DNA from: JADJNW01 sp964526645
Lineage (GTDB): Bacteria; Bacteroidota; Bacteroidia; Chitinophagales; Saprospiraceae
NCBI GenBank assembly: GCA_964526645.1
Contig: CAZGJN010000004.1
Span: 62,001-126,000, forward strand
Length of the DNA stretch: 64,000 bases
Reading direction: 5' to 3'
The notes beneath the pieces were generated by a model. That model had not been told where the DNA came from. It made no database searches and was given only the letters and a program-made list of their open reading frames with translations. Shown here piece after piece: positions 42,864 to 52,880 of the stretch (position 1 is the stretch's first letter; every line of letters begins with the position of its first letter). The translations under genes were made by a program, and so were the position numbers.

Positions 42864-44636
42864 ATGAGATTCCTACCAATTTGTTTGATCCTTTGTTTTT
42901 TATTGAGGAGTACTTTGACGGGGAATGCTCAAATGCTTGATTTTCAATTACGTATATTGCCACTGGATGCGGATTCCACTTTTTTTAAACAAAGAATCAA
43001 ATTTACGGCTGACCATAGTGATTCGGTCAGTATAGCAACGACCCTGCGGCAAGTTATACAGCAATTACATAAGCAAGCCTATCTGGAAGCTTCCGTGGAC
43101 ACCCTCACGCGCGTAGGCAATATTTTTGTCGCACTCCTCCACTTAGGAAAGCAATATCAATGGCTTAACCTGCAAACAAAAGGTGTAGAAAGTACTTTTT
43201 TAAACCTATCGGGCTACCGAGAACGATTATACAGCAATAAGCCTCTGGCGGTGTACCAGCTCCAGCAATTGCAGGACGAATTATTGAAAAGTGCCGAAAA
43301 CAATGGCTATCCCTTTGCACAAGTGGGAATTGACAGCATTCGCATTTTGCAAGAAAAGGTATGGGCTAACTTATATTTGAAGAAGGGGCAGTTTGTCGCC
43401 ATTGAAAAACTTGAAATAGAAGGCAGTTTGCGCCTTTCAGAAGCTTACCTTGCTCATTACCTCGGGATCAAAGCGGGTAGCCCTTATAATCACGCCCAAA
43501 TACTTCGCCTTCGGCAGCGCCTTCGAGAACTTCCTTTTGCAAACCTTGTCAAAGACCCACTTGTCAACTTTGCCGAGGATCGTGCCAGGCTGAAGCTTTT
43601 TTTGGATAAGCGCCGTGCCAGCCGATTCGATTTTCTCATCGGGGTGTTGCCCAATAGTCGCCAGGTGGGCAGATTGCTCGTCACAGGGTCTTTCACCGGG
43701 GAGTTTTACAACCAATTGGGAAAGGGGGAGCGCGTTTTTGCGCAATTTGAAGCCTTGCGCCCACAGACGCAGGAGCTGAACCTTCAATTTAACTATCCTT
43801 ATCTGCTCAATCTGCCATTCGGAATTGACACGAAGTTCAACCTGTACAAGAGAGACACTACTTATTTGGATGTGGAGATTGATTTTGGCCTGCAATATCT
43901 TTTGGAAGGCGGCAATTACCTCAAAGTTTTTTGGAATAAACGCAACTCTAACCTACTCAATATAGACTCCACCTTGCTCGATAATCCGCTCCAATTACCA
44001 CCTGATCTGGACGTATCGTACGGGAATTTTGGTATAGAATATGCCTTCCAGCGGCTTGATTATCGCAACAATCCTCGCCGCGGCTGGAATCTGCAACTTC
44101 GCGGCGCTGCCGGTACGCGCCAAATCAAAAAAAATAATCGGGTAGAAGCCCTCAGTGCGCAGCGCCTCTACGATTCGCTCGACTTGCGTACCTTTCAGTA
44201 CCGATTGAGCTTCCGTGCCGAACGTTTTTTTCCCATTCGCAGCCGAAGTACTTTGAAAATTGGCATGCAAGGTGCTTACATCCTCTCCGAAAATCCGATC
44301 TATCGAAATGAGCAATACCGGATTGGCGGCAATCAATTGCTCAGGGGCTTTGATGAAGAGTTGATCTTTGCTACCAATTACACGGTCGGCACTTTGGAGT
44401 ACCGTTTGCTTATCGGGCAAAATTCTTACCTCTATGTTTTTGGGGATTACGCTTATGTGGAAGACCTAAACACCCAGCAAAAGCAGCGAGACTTTCCCCT
44501 GGGGTTTGGCTCCGGCATTACCTTTGAAACCCGCGCCGGTTTGTTTGGGGTCAACCTTGCCTTTGGCACTCGCCAGGGTGTACCCCTTGATTTCAGCGCT
44601 CCCAAAGTGCATTTTGGCTATGTGAGCCTTTTTTGA
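42864..44636 (+). CDS. Omp85/BamA-superfamily outer-membrane protein
   Basis: The 590-residue product (ATG 42864) has a signal peptide (LRSTLTGNAQ), an N-terminal region with at least one POTRA-like segment (about 185-240: AIEKLEIEGSLRLSEAYLAH) and a 16-strand-type barrel with the L6 motif in NQLLRGFDEEL and a final aromatic residue (VHFGYVSLF). This is the BamA/TamA-like superfamily, which inserts or exports outer-membrane and surface proteins. It is shorter than BamA. It follows the EAD11-type gene on the same strand, and a functional link is possible but unproven. Confidence 0.88.
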   Translation: MRFLPICLILCFLLRSTLTGNAQMLDFQLRILPLDADSTFFKQRIKFTADHSDSVSIATTLRQVIQQLHKQAYLEASVDTLTRVGNIFVALLHLGKQYQWLNLQTKGVESTFLNLSGYRERLYSNKPLAVYQLQQLQDELLKSAENNGYPFAQVGIDSIRILQEKVWANLYLKKGQFVAIEKLEIEGSLRLSEAYLAHYLGIKAGSPYNHAQILRLRQRLRELPFANLVKDPLVNFAEDRARLKLFLDKRRASRFDFLIGVLPNSRQVGRLLVTGSFTGEFYNQLGKGERVFAQFEALRPQTQELNLQFNYPYLLNLPFGIDTKFNLYKRDTTYLDVEIDFGLQYLLEGGNYLKVFWNKRNSNLLNIDSTLLDNPLQLPPDLDVSYGNFGIEYAFQRLDYRNNPRRGWNLQLRGAAGTRQIKKNNRVEALSAQRLYDSLDLRTFQYRLSFRAERFFPIRSRSTLKIGMQGAYILSENPIYRNEQYRIGGNQLLRGFDEELIFATNYTVGTLEYRLLIGQNSYLYVFGDYAYVEDLNTQQKQRDFPLGFGSGITFETRAGLFGVNLAFGTRQGVPLDFSAPKVHFGYVSLF

Positions 44637-44846
44637 TTTTTAACGAATCGGGATGTAATTCAATGTTGAAAAACCAGAAAATGCTTTTAAATAGCGGATA
44701 AAATGTGATTGGTTATAGTAGTTGCTTTCGTAAGCGACGCTGATTTTAAAAAAGGATAGGCCCATGCTGCGCCAAAAATAAATGATAAACATGGTAGATT
44801 GCACGCCGCTTTACAACAAAAAATTACATTTAAAAAAACAAATACT

Positions 44847-45485
44847 CTAAAGTTTCAAAATCGCTTGATAAAAAGGCAAGCCTTTGGTAAAATAAGCCTC
44901 ATTCAAAGCCCGAAAGCCTTTATTCTTCAAAGCCCGATCGGTTGGGCGATTCAGATGGCAGCCCTCGGCGAGTATTTTCTGAAGCGGATTGAAAAAGTCC
45001 TGAAAAAATTGACCAATCGCTGAATTTGTACGAATATGTTCAAGGATGTATAATGTCCCATTCGGCTTTAAATATTTTTTGATGGTATCAATCGCAGCTT
45101 GTTGATCGGGAACACTGCACAACACCAAAGTACACACAATCGCATCGAAGCCACCTTCCGGTAGATAATTTTCTAAAATGTCATCGCCAATGCCAGCGTG
45201 CACGAGTTCGATGCCGGCTTTTATATCTTTTTCTTTCAGGCGCTTGTAGGCGTAGCCCAGCATTGGCAAGGAAGGATCGCAAGCAATTACCTCTACGCCA
45301 GTAGGATAGTATGCAAAATTCGCACCCGTGCCGCAGCCTATTTCCAGTACCTTGCCTTGGATATTTCGGAGCAAGTGGGAGCGTTTCTCCTTCAGTACAC
45401 GTTCTTCAAATTGGCGCATAAATGGATTATATACCCTTGCAAATAAGCGATTGTAAAATGTTGTTTTTTTGGTGCAATTACACAT
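44847..45485 (-). CDS. Class I SAM-dependent methyltransferase
   Basis: The 212-residue enzyme (ATG 45485) has the SAM-binding motif VLEIGCGTGANF, the acidic residue at the end of the second strand (ACDPSLPML) and the later LKPNGTLYILEH, as in UbiE/METTL7-like methyltransferases. The start follows MCNCTKKTTFYNRLF; a longer in-frame start exists at 45521. The methyl acceptor is unknown; a small hydrophobic molecule is the usual substrate of this type. Confidence 0.9.
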   Translation of the reverse strand: MCNCTKKTTFYNRLFARVYNPFMRQFEERVLKEKRSHLLRNIQGKVLEIGCGTGANFAYYPTGVEVIACDPSLPMLGYAYKRLKEKDIKAGIELVHAGIGDDILENYLPEGGFDAIVCTLVLCSVPDQQAAIDTIKKYLKPNGTLYILEHIRTNSAIGQFFQDFFNPLQKILAEGCHLNRPTDRALKNKGFRALNEAYFTKGLPFYQAILKL

Positions 45486-45690
45486 GATTTGATTTTGATG
45501 CAATTTAAGCGTGTAAGTCAATAGGCTGATTTGCCAATTTGCTGATTTGGTTTTATCTGTTTATAAATCAGCTTTTTGTAAACAAAATAGATGTTACTTA
45601 TACCTGAACGAGAGCTTATTTTTTCTGGTTATCTGTTATCTGAAAACATCGGTTTAATTTGGCTGCATACTTAAAAATCTGATGAAATTT
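45486..45690. other. Intergenic region before the TonB receptor promoter
   Basis: About 200 bases between divergent genes; with the promoter and untranslated leader downstream the whole gap is 343 bases. AT-rich with no coding frame or strong hairpin recognised. Confidence 0.4.
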
Positions 45691-45719
45691 TTGTCCATTT
45701 TTTCGTTTTCATACTTTTG
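45691..45719 (+). promoter_or_regulatory. Consensus promoter of the TonB receptor/DUF4249 operon
   Basis: TTG (45691-45693), 18 bases, then TACTTTTG (45712-45719) matches the Bacteroidota promoter exactly. The expected leader before ATG 45829 is about 100 bases, long enough for post-transcriptional control. Confidence 0.8.
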
Positions 45720-45828
45720 TGGCAAATTAGACATATTTTGAGCAAGTTTTATCCATACGAAAGATTTAACTTACTTTTGATAGGCTGATTGTCCGTTTTG
45801 GCAAGGTCGGCATTTTAGAAGAAATAGT

Positions 45829-48270
45829 ATGAAAAAGCTTTACCATGTTGTAATGATATGCCTTTTATGTGGTGTATCACCCTCCCTTTTTGCCCAGAAT
45901 CCACCTGCGCATCCTATTTTCCGAGGCGATACCCTTACCTTCAATGGTGTTGTAAAAACGAAAGCAAATGATGCGATCCTCATAGGTGCCAATGTTTTGG
46001 TAAGAAGTATGAGTCTTGGCGTTGCTACCGATGCCAATGGTTTTTTTAGCCTTCGCCTACCGCCAGGGGAATATGCCTTGGAAATCAGTTATATAGGCTA
46101 TGAAACAAAGCGCTATGTATTGTCTTTATTCCGCAGTGCGGCGCATACATTTTACCTTGAGGAGCAAATCAACTACTTGGAAGAAATAGAAGTAAGCGAG
46201 CAGAATCGGGATCAAAACGTTTCTTCTACCGCTATAGGGTTGACGCGGCTGGGGATCAAATCTATTCGGGAACTGCCTACCCTCATGGGAGAAGCTGATA
46301 TTGTAAGAGGTATTCAGACCCTGCCTGGCGTGACCACCGTGGGGGAAGGTGCTACTGGCTTTAATGTACGGGGTGGCAATATTGACCAAAACCTCTTGCT
46401 CATGGATGATATTCCGATTTTCAATTCTTCTCACCTCATGGGCTTCATTTCTGTGTTTAACCCCGATGCAGTGCGCAATGTGGATTTTTACAGAGGTGGT
46501 ATTCCTGCTACTTACAGCGGGCGTACGGCTTCCGTACTCGACATCAGCCTCCGGGAGCCCAGCGGCGAACGGATCAGCTACCAGGGAGGCATCGGCTTGA
46601 TTGCCAATCGCTTAACGATTGAAGGACCTTTGGTCAATAACAAATTAAACTTTCTGGTCGCAGGTAGAGGTGCCTGGGCAGATTATCTCTTCCCGCTTTT
46701 GCCGGATGAGGGCATCAAGGACACCCGCGCCAATTACTATGATTTGACGGTAAAATTCAATTATAAACTTGGTGAGCAGAGCCAGCTTTTTCTGACGGGC
46801 TACCTGAGCAAGGATGCTTTCAAAATTTCGGGCGATTCCTTGACGAGCCTGGAGGTAAATGCTTCTTCTACACTTTTTAAGTGGAAAACAGCTGGGGCCA
46901 ATTTGCGATGGAATTATTTTTTTACCAACCAATTTTCTTTTAATACCTCCTTTACGATCAGTGACTACCAGCCGCAATTTAGTATACCCGACGAGGCGTA
47001 CGCCGCCAAATTTACTTCTGGCATTTTGTATCAAAATGCAAAAGCAGAAGCCAATTATTTTAGTGAACAACACGAGCTCAGAGGTGGTATAAGTGCTACT
47101 ACTTATCGAATTCGACCCGGCTCTTTATTTCCCGATTCGCCAGTTTCTGCCATCAATAGCGTGGAATTGCCCGAAGAAAAGGGCTTAGAACTTGGCGTTT
47201 ACATCAACGATACCTGGCAAATCACCAAACGCTTGAGCCTTATGCTGGGCTTGCGATATTCCTGGTTTGGTTTGCAGGGCCCCGGCCGTGTCTATCAATA
47301 CGAAAGCGATAAGCCCATAGACATTGCTACACTGACGGATACTACTTTTTTCAATAGCGGCATTATTGAGCAGTACAGCGGGCTGGAGCCCAGGGCGGCC
47401 TTGCGCTTTGCGCTGAATGATCAGGTATCACTTAAATTGGGTTACAATCGCATGATCCAGTATGTCCAGTTGGTGACCAATACCACTTCCGCCTTGCCTA
47501 CGGCACGCTGGAAGCTGAGTGATCCTTACATCCAGCCTCAGATCGCAGACCAGCTTTCTGTCGGGTATTTTCATAATTTTGCTAACAACAACATCGAGGT
47601 TAGCGTAGAATTATATTACAAAACGCTGAAAAATATGCCTGATTACCGCAGCGGCGCAAATCTGCTACTGCTGGATGCTACCGAAACGGTTATTTTGCAG
47701 GGCGAAGGGCGGTCTTATGGGGTAGAGTTTTTATTGCGCAAAAATCGCGGCAGGCTCAATGGTTGGCTGAGTTATACCTTCTCCCAATCTGACATTTTGG
47801 TCAATAGCCCTTATCCAGAGGATGCGCTTTTCAGTGGTGAATATTATCCAACCAACTTTAATCGCCCGCACTCCCTTAGCATTATCGCCAATTACAGGCA
47901 AAGTAGGAGGGTGACGCTTTCTGCTAATTTTACTTATATCTCAGGGCGGCCAGCTACCTTCCCCACGGATAAATATTTTGTAAATGGGGTGTTTTTGCCC
48001 AATTTTAGTAATCGAAACCAGGACAAAATTCCCGATTATCACCGGCTGGATGTAGGCTTGACCTTAGAACCGAGCCCCTACAACAAAAAACGCTGGCAGG
48101 GGCGCTGGACTTTCTCTTTGTATAATTTGTATGCCCGCAACAATGCTTTTTCTATCTTTTTTAAAACCAAAAACCCTGGTGTCACCAATAGCAACGGGCG
48201 GCTTGGCTCCTATCGCTTGTCGGTTATTGGCGCTGTTGTGCCTTCTATCACCTACGACTTTAAATTTTAG
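45829..48270 (+). CDS. TonB-dependent receptor (DUF4249-associated)
   Basis: The 813-residue outer-membrane transporter has a signal peptide (VSPSLFAQ), a carboxypeptidase-regulatory-like domain (about 38-120: FNGVVKTKANDAILIGANVL), a plug domain (about 150-245: GFNVRGGNIDQNLLLMDDIP and GGIPATYSGRTASVLDI) and a barrel ending in VPSITYDFKF. It is followed five bases later by a DUF4249 lipoprotein gene, which is thought to work with such receptors as SusD works with SusC. The substrate is unknown. Confidence 0.93.
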   Translation: MKKLYHVVMICLLCGVSPSLFAQNPPAHPIFRGDTLTFNGVVKTKANDAILIGANVLVRSMSLGVATDANGFFSLRLPPGEYALEISYIGYETKRYVLSLFRSAAHTFYLEEQINYLEEIEVSEQNRDQNVSSTAIGLTRLGIKSIRELPTLMGEADIVRGIQTLPGVTTVGEGATGFNVRGGNIDQNLLLMDDIPIFNSSHLMGFISVFNPDAVRNVDFYRGGIPATYSGRTASVLDISLREPSGERISYQGGIGLIANRLTIEGPLVNNKLNFLVAGRGAWADYLFPLLPDEGIKDTRANYYDLTVKFNYKLGEQSQLFLTGYLSKDAFKISGDSLTSLEVNASSTLFKWKTAGANLRWNYFFTNQFSFNTSFTISDYQPQFSIPDEAYAAKFTSGILYQNAKAEANYFSEQHELRGGISATTYRIRPGSLFPDSPVSAINSVELPEEKGLELGVYINDTWQITKRLSLMLGLRYSWFGLQGPGRVYQYESDKPIDIATLTDTTFFNSGIIEQYSGLEPRAALRFALNDQVSLKLGYNRMIQYVQLVTNTTSALPTARWKLSDPYIQPQIADQLSVGYFHNFANNNIEVSVELYYKTLKNMPDYRSGANLLLLDATETVILQGEGRSYGVEFLLRKNRGRLNGWLSYTFSQSDILVNSPYPEDALFSGEYYPTNFNRPHSLSIIANYRQSRRVTLSANFTYISGRPATFPTDKYFVNGVFLPNFSNRNQDKIPDYHRLDVGLTLEPSPYNKKRWQGRWTFSLYNLYARNNAFSIFFKTKNPGVTNSNGRLGSYRLSVIGAVVPSITYDFKF

Positions 48271-48275
48271 AAACC

Positions 48276-49340
48276 ATGAAAAATTCTATTATACGATTCT
48301 TTCTATTGTCGTTTTTTATAATAACCACTTTCGTTACTTGTATTGACCCCTTTACCGTTATTACGAATAATCATGTGCGAAAATTGGTGGTAGATGGTGG
48401 AATTGTTGACGCTCCCGGTCCTTACACGATCAAATTGTATTATAGCGAACCCTACAACGATAAAAACACCGTACCAGTAGTGAATATCGCAAAGGTGTAT
48501 GTAATGGACGATTTGAATAATCGTTATGATTTTGATTTTATAGAACGAGGAACGTACCGGAGCGACCCGCTCAAGTTTAGGGCACAAGCGGGCAGAACCT
48601 ATACTTTGCACATTTCTCTGCCGGAAGGCACGCAGTACATTTCCAGCCCCCAGTTGCTGCGGGTATCGCCGCCGATTGATACCATCTATGCACAGTTTGT
48701 GCAGCAATCAGACTCCAGAGGGGTCCTGAGTGAGTTTTTTAATGTTTTTGCAGAAATGAAAGACAGTACCGCAAAAGGCGACTTTTATCGCTGGAGTTGG
48801 ACACATTATGATACCTTGACGTATTGCTTGTTGGGTTCGATCCCTTCGGATGCTGGCAACATTTTCACCCAATCACTGTGTTGTGAGCCTTGCTGGGAAA
48901 TAGAACGCTGCCGCAGTTGTATTAATATTGCTAATGATTTTTTTACCAATGGTAATAAAGTTCGACAGCGCATCACCAATATTCCTTTTGATTCTGAAGA
49001 AGATTACTTTATCGTGGTTGAGCAATATCATATTTCCGAAGAAGAATACCGTTTTTGGCAGATAGCCGATGGACAAATCAATAATGCAGGTGGTATTTTT
49101 GACAATCCGCCTGCTACGATTCCTGGCAATGTTTATAATCCAGATAATGCGGAAGAACAGGTGCTCGGTTTTTTCAGCGTGGCAGGGGTGAGCTACAAAA
49201 GCGCTTACCTGAACAGGAATGTCCCTGATTCCAATCCAAAAGGAATAGGTGTAAGTCCTCCACGAATTACCACTTCCTTTTGTGATCCTTGTTCGGAGAG
49301 TGCCTTGCGTACCCGGTTTGAACCCCCCGGGTGGAAGTAG
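48276..49340 (+). CDS. DUF4249 family lipoprotein
   Basis: The 354-residue lipoprotein (lipobox Cys22, TTFVTC) carries the DUF4249 pattern: an N-terminal LVVDGGIVDAPGPYTIKLYY, the AGRTYTLHISLPEGTQY strand and a Cys cluster (CCEPCWEIERCRSC and CDPCSES) in the C-terminal half. DUF4249 proteins are surface or periplasm-facing partners of TonB receptors. The start is five bases after the receptor stop, so the two are cotranscribed. Confidence 0.9.
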   Translation: MKNSIIRFFLLSFFIITTFVTCIDPFTVITNNHVRKLVVDGGIVDAPGPYTIKLYYSEPYNDKNTVPVVNIAKVYVMDDLNNRYDFDFIERGTYRSDPLKFRAQAGRTYTLHISLPEGTQYISSPQLLRVSPPIDTIYAQFVQQSDSRGVLSEFFNVFAEMKDSTAKGDFYRWSWTHYDTLTYCLLGSIPSDAGNIFTQSLCCEPCWEIERCRSCINIANDFFTNGNKVRQRITNIPFDSEEDYFIVVEQYHISEEEYRFWQIADGQINNAGGIFDNPPATIPGNVYNPDNAEEQVLGFFSVAGVSYKSAYLNRNVPDSNPKGIGVSPPRITTSFCDPCSESALRTRFEPPGWK

Positions 49341-49345
49341 TCGTT

Positions 49346-50071
49346 TTAGGTTCGATTAGAAAACCAGTTGGGAAAATCTTCATTTTGTTGGGCTTCGCGC
49401 TGGCGCTCGGCTTTGGTTTTATTAAAAACATCTCGATCCAAAAAGAAAGGCTGGTCCAATTGCTGTGACTCCTGTTCCCAGGAAGATTGCCTTTTTTCTT
49501 CGTCCTTCTCAATCGTTTCTTTGTACCAAAAAGCAGTAAAAACGCCCGCCAGCAGCCCCGCCAGATGCCCTTGCCAGGAGATGCTTTCTTGCCCGGGTAC
49601 GATACCTGCAATCATAGATCCGAAGTAAAACAACACGATGAGGGATAAAGCGATGGATTTGAGGTTGCGCCGAAAGATACCCATGCAAAGTATAAATGCC
49701 CATAAGCCATAGATCACACCACTGGCACCGATATGATACGCCAATTGAAAAGGTAGCAACCAGGTAATAAAGCCACTCAGGGCATAGATGATGATAAAAG
49801 ATGGCACGGCAATTCGCCGATAAAAAAATATCACAATAGCACTCAAAACGAAAAAAGGAAATGTATTAGCCAGGAGGTGCCCCCAATTGGCGTGGATCAG
49901 TGGCGAAAATAAAATGCCCTTCAAACCGCTTTGAAGCAGCGGGCGGATGCCCAGACCGGCAAAATCTGCATTAAAAATAACCTGAATTAATTGAACTACC
50001 CAAATTACTGCAATGAAGTAAAAAGGCAGTACAATACTATCCCACAGTTTTGCAGAAAAATTTTTGAACAT
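49346..50071 (-). CDS. Rhomboid-family intramembrane serine protease
   Basis: The 241-residue membrane protein has six hydrophobic segments and the rhomboid motifs HANWGHLLANT, the active-site GASG (Ser117 in YHIGASGVIYG) and the catalytic His169 in WQGHLAG. A charged cytoplasmic C-terminus (EKDEEKRQSSWEQE) follows. The natural substrates of most bacterial rhomboids are unknown. It ends convergently, five bases from the DUF4249 gene. Confidence 0.93.
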   Translation of the reverse strand: MFKNFSAKLWDSIVLPFYFIAVIWVVQLIQVIFNADFAGLGIRPLLQSGLKGILFSPLIHANWGHLLANTFPFFVLSAIVIFFYRRIAVPSFIIIYALSGFITWLLPFQLAYHIGASGVIYGLWAFILCMGIFRRNLKSIALSLIVLFYFGSMIAGIVPGQESISWQGHLAGLLAGVFTAFWYKETIEKDEEKRQSSWEQESQQLDQPFFLDRDVFNKTKAERQREAQQNEDFPNWFSNRT

Positions 50072-50128
50072 ATCAGTGCTTGTTAATCACCTGCTATGGC
50101 ACGAAACAATCCATGACAGACAATAGTG

Positions 50129-51103
50129 TTACGATAATATGTCAACCATTTCAACCAGCATTGGGTTGATGTCCATGTGGTGTTTTGTTGCTCTTTCAAA
50201 AGGCGTGTACTCGATTTTGTTATTTACCTCTCCGATCATCACGGCATTTTTGCCATCTAATAAAGCTTTCACAGCAGCCATTCCCATGCGGCTGGCGCGC
50301 ACGCGCTCCAAGCAGGTGGGGCGACCACCGCGCTGGATATGCCCCAGGATAGTCACTTTTATTTCATAACGATCCCGCCAGCGTTTTTGTACCTCTTGTG
50401 CTATTTTGAAAGCGCCTCCTTCTTCATCCCCTTCTGCCACAATTACGATGCTCGATGTTTTTTTGCGCTGCCAGTTATCTTCTAGAATTTGTATAAGTTT
50501 GTCAATGCTGGTCTTCGTTTCAGGGATCAACACCGCTTCTGCGCCAGTGGCAATTCCTACGGGCAAGGCAATGTACCCCGCATCACGCCCCATCACTTCG
50601 ATGAAGAAAAGCCTGTCGTGGGCATTGGCAGTGTCTTTTATATTGTCCACGGCGTTCATAGCGGTATTGATTGCTGTATCGTAGCCGATGGTATAATCTG
50701 TACCAAAAAGGTCGTTATCAATGGTGCCGGGGCAGCCTACCATCGTAATATCAGCATATTCTGCCATAAAAGCAAGCGCCCCTCGGAAGGAGCCATCGCC
50801 GCCAATTACCACAATTTTGTCAATATCTGCTTTTTTCAACTGCTCATAAGCTTTTTTTCTCCCCGCTGTGGTTCGGAATTCTTCGCTTCGTGCAGAACGC
50901 AGGATCGTACCCCCTTGGTGGATAATACTGCTGACGGATTGCGCCTTTAATGGTATAAAATCGCCTTCGATCATGCCTTGATACCCCCTTTGGATACCAA
51001 TCACTTCAACACCGAAATGCAATGCGGTGCGCACCACTGCCCGGATACAAGCATTCATGCCCGGAGCGTCACCGCCTGATGTAAAAACAGCTACCTTTTT
51101 CAT
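50129..51103 (-). CDS. pfkA: 6-phosphofructokinase
   Basis: The 324-residue enzyme phosphorylates fructose 6-phosphate in glycolysis. The ATP site FTSGGDAPGMNACIRAVV, the catalytic PGTIDNDLFGTDYTIGYDTA and the effector-region HIQRGGRPTCLERV are all intact. The motif GGDGSFRGA, with Gly rather than Asp after GGD, marks it as ATP- rather than pyrophosphate-dependent. Length matches PfkA. Confidence 0.97.
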   Translation of the reverse strand: MKKVAVFTSGGDAPGMNACIRAVVRTALHFGVEVIGIQRGYQGMIEGDFIPLKAQSVSSIIHQGGTILRSARSEEFRTTAGRKKAYEQLKKADIDKIVVIGGDGSFRGALAFMAEYADITMVGCPGTIDNDLFGTDYTIGYDTAINTAMNAVDNIKDTANAHDRLFFIEVMGRDAGYIALPVGIATGAEAVLIPETKTSIDKLIQILEDNWQRKKTSSIVIVAEGDEEGGAFKIAQEVQKRWRDRYEIKVTILGHIQRGGRPTCLERVRASRMGMAAVKALLDGKNAVMIGEVNNKIEYTPFERATKHHMDINPMLVEMVDILS

Positions 51104-51140
51104 TAATGCTATATTTTTTTATATTTCAATTTTTTTAAGC

Positions 51141-51866
51141 TTAGACATAGCGCCTTCTGATCACTTTGATAAAAGTTTGTGCAATTTCGACCTTTTCTTC
51201 GTGTATCCAATTGTATTGTTCTGCCAGGTTTATCAGAAGGCTTTTGGCCTCGTCCATTCCGTCAAATTTATTAAGCAACTTTAGAGATTCATTGAAGGAA
51301 TCAGTATCTTTATTGAATAATTCATTGATATACAATAATTTATCATTTATGGCAAAAGCCTTCGTCAAGTCACTAACGGGGCGATCCCCCAGTTTCTCAG
51401 AAAGCTCTTTGGCTTGTTTAAAGTCAAACAAGGCATTAAAATTTGCTCTCCCTGCGCTTGGCGCAATACTGCGGATATTGTAGGAATCTGGCTTAGGAGG
51501 TACAGTTGGTTCCTGCTGAAATGTGGTTGGAGGAGGAGGAAGGATTGGCTCTTGCTTTTTGATAATTGGAGTCGAGGGCTCCGCTATTTCGATGATCTTT
51601 GGCGGCGTATAAGATTTTTTGGGTTGTTCCAGCTCTTGCGGCTTAGGCGGTGGCGGTATTTCCTTTTCCGATGATACCACCGGCTGCTGTTGTAAGGATG
51701 GCGCTACCACAGGCATTCCCTCCTGAAGGCAGGCTTCATACAATTGCCGAACGTAACTCAGCATCAAATCCCGCTCAATGGCGCTGATCGTGCCTTTGTT
51801 GAGGCTAATGCTTTTGTGAAGGGCATTGATTTTTTCTAATAAAATCTTTGTTTGTTGTAAGTCCAT
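51141..51866 (-). CDS. Proline-rich protein, unknown
   Basis: The 241-residue product has a helical N-terminus (about 1-55), a proline-rich linker (about 70-135, with EIPPPPKP and ILPPPPTT) and a helical C-terminal domain (about 150-241: SDLTKAFAINDKLLYINELF). Similar proteins are widespread in Bacteroidota; the function is not known. It is upstream of pfkA on the same strand, 37 bases away. Confidence 0.75.
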   Translation of the reverse strand: MDLQQTKILLEKINALHKSISLNKGTISAIERDLMLSYVRQLYEACLQEGMPVVAPSLQQQPVVSSEKEIPPPPKPQELEQPKKSYTPPKIIEIAEPSTPIIKKQEPILPPPPTTFQQEPTVPPKPDSYNIRSIAPSAGRANFNALFDFKQAKELSEKLGDRPVSDLTKAFAINDKLLYINELFNKDTDSFNESLKLLNKFDGMDEAKSLLINLAEQYNWIHEEKVEIAQTFIKVIRRRYV

Positions 51867-52065
51867 CTTCTCCTAAAGGTTAAATTTAAGGTATTAAACA
51901 TCAAGTGCCTGTTTCCTGAATTGATGTTTTAAGATTCAAATATAAACAGTTGGATGATTCTACGAGAATATCTAACTTAGCTTTTGAACGTTTTTTTAAT
52001 GGTAAAATAGGTGAAGGGTGCTAAGAAAGTTTAATCAAGCAGCTTCCAAACTTTTTTGCTTTCTG

Positions 52066-52096
52066 AACCTCCTCAATCTCCTCAACCTCTCAACTT
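52066..52096 (-). repeat. GTTGAG-type purine repeat before tdk
   Basis: Read on the minus strand, the motif GTTGAGAGGTTGAGGAGATT and its continuation repeat TTGAG units. The same motif occurs on the plus strand at 11061-11097. It lies directly upstream of the tdk start and creates a misleading in-frame extension there. Confidence 0.5.
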
Positions 52097-52103
52097 AAAA
52101 CCA

Positions 52104-52715
52104 ATGTTTCTCGAACCACATTTCAAGGGGCAGCGCAGCGGCTGGATAGAAGTGATCTGCGGCTCTATGTTTTCTGGAAAAACAGAAGAATTGATCCGCC
52201 GGCTGAAGCGCGCTAAAATTGCGAATCAAAGGGTTGAAATTTTTAAACCCAAGATGGACAAACGCTATGACGAAGTGCATGTGGTATCTCACGATGCCAA
52301 TTCTATCCTTGCCATTCCCATCGAACATTCCTCTATGCTGCTCTCCCTTGCAGAAGGCGTAAACGTGGTCGGGATTGATGAGGCGCAGTTTTTTGATGTA
52401 GAACTCCCCGAAAATGTACAAAAACTTGCCCTGCGCGGCGTGCGCATTATCATAGCCGGGTTGGATATGGATTATCGGGGGCTACCTTTTGGCCCGGTGC
52501 CTCAATTACTGGCTATAGCCGAATACATCACAAAAGTGCACGCTATTTGCCCACATTGTGGCAACCTCGCCACCCACTCTTATCGCCTCGCTGAAGATAA
52601 CAATACGATTTTGCTCGGCGAAAAAGACCGATACGAACCGCGTTGCCGCACTTGCTACCACATGGGAAATATCTTGGATTTGACTGCAAAAGGGGAGATA
52701 AAATCGGAAGGATAA
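52104..52715 (+). CDS. tdk: Thymidine kinase
   Basis: The 203-residue type II enzyme phosphorylates thymidine in salvage. The Walker A loop is GSMFSGKTEEL, the Walker B-like region is VVGIDEAQFFD, and the lasso region ends in a zinc ribbon with CPHCG and CRTCY. ATG 52104 was chosen; an in-frame extension to 52056 is made of the GTTGAG-type repeat. Confidence 0.95.
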   Translation: MFLEPHFKGQRSGWIEVICGSMFSGKTEELIRRLKRAKIANQRVEIFKPKMDKRYDEVHVVSHDANSILAIPIEHSSMLLSLAEGVNVVGIDEAQFFDVELPENVQKLALRGVRIIIAGLDMDYRGLPFGPVPQLLAIAEYITKVHAICPHCGNLATHSYRLAEDNNTILLGEKDRYEPRCRTCYHMGNILDLTAKGEIKSEG

Positions 52716-52880
52716 GCCTCTTCAAGTCCTTTATTTTCCAGGCGTTTTGAAATACCAGGTATAAAACTGCTTAAGTAGCAAACCAGCACATTCGTTTACT
52801 TTCGAGCATCAATCCAATTTCCCTTTTCCGCTAACATAAGTCATTGTTTATAATGAACTTATGGACTAATTTGAAGAAAA

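Noticed and set aside
52056..52103. Upstream in-frame extension of tdk
   Set aside because: The extra residues are the translation of the GTTGAG-type repeat; family N-terminus starts at ATG 52104.
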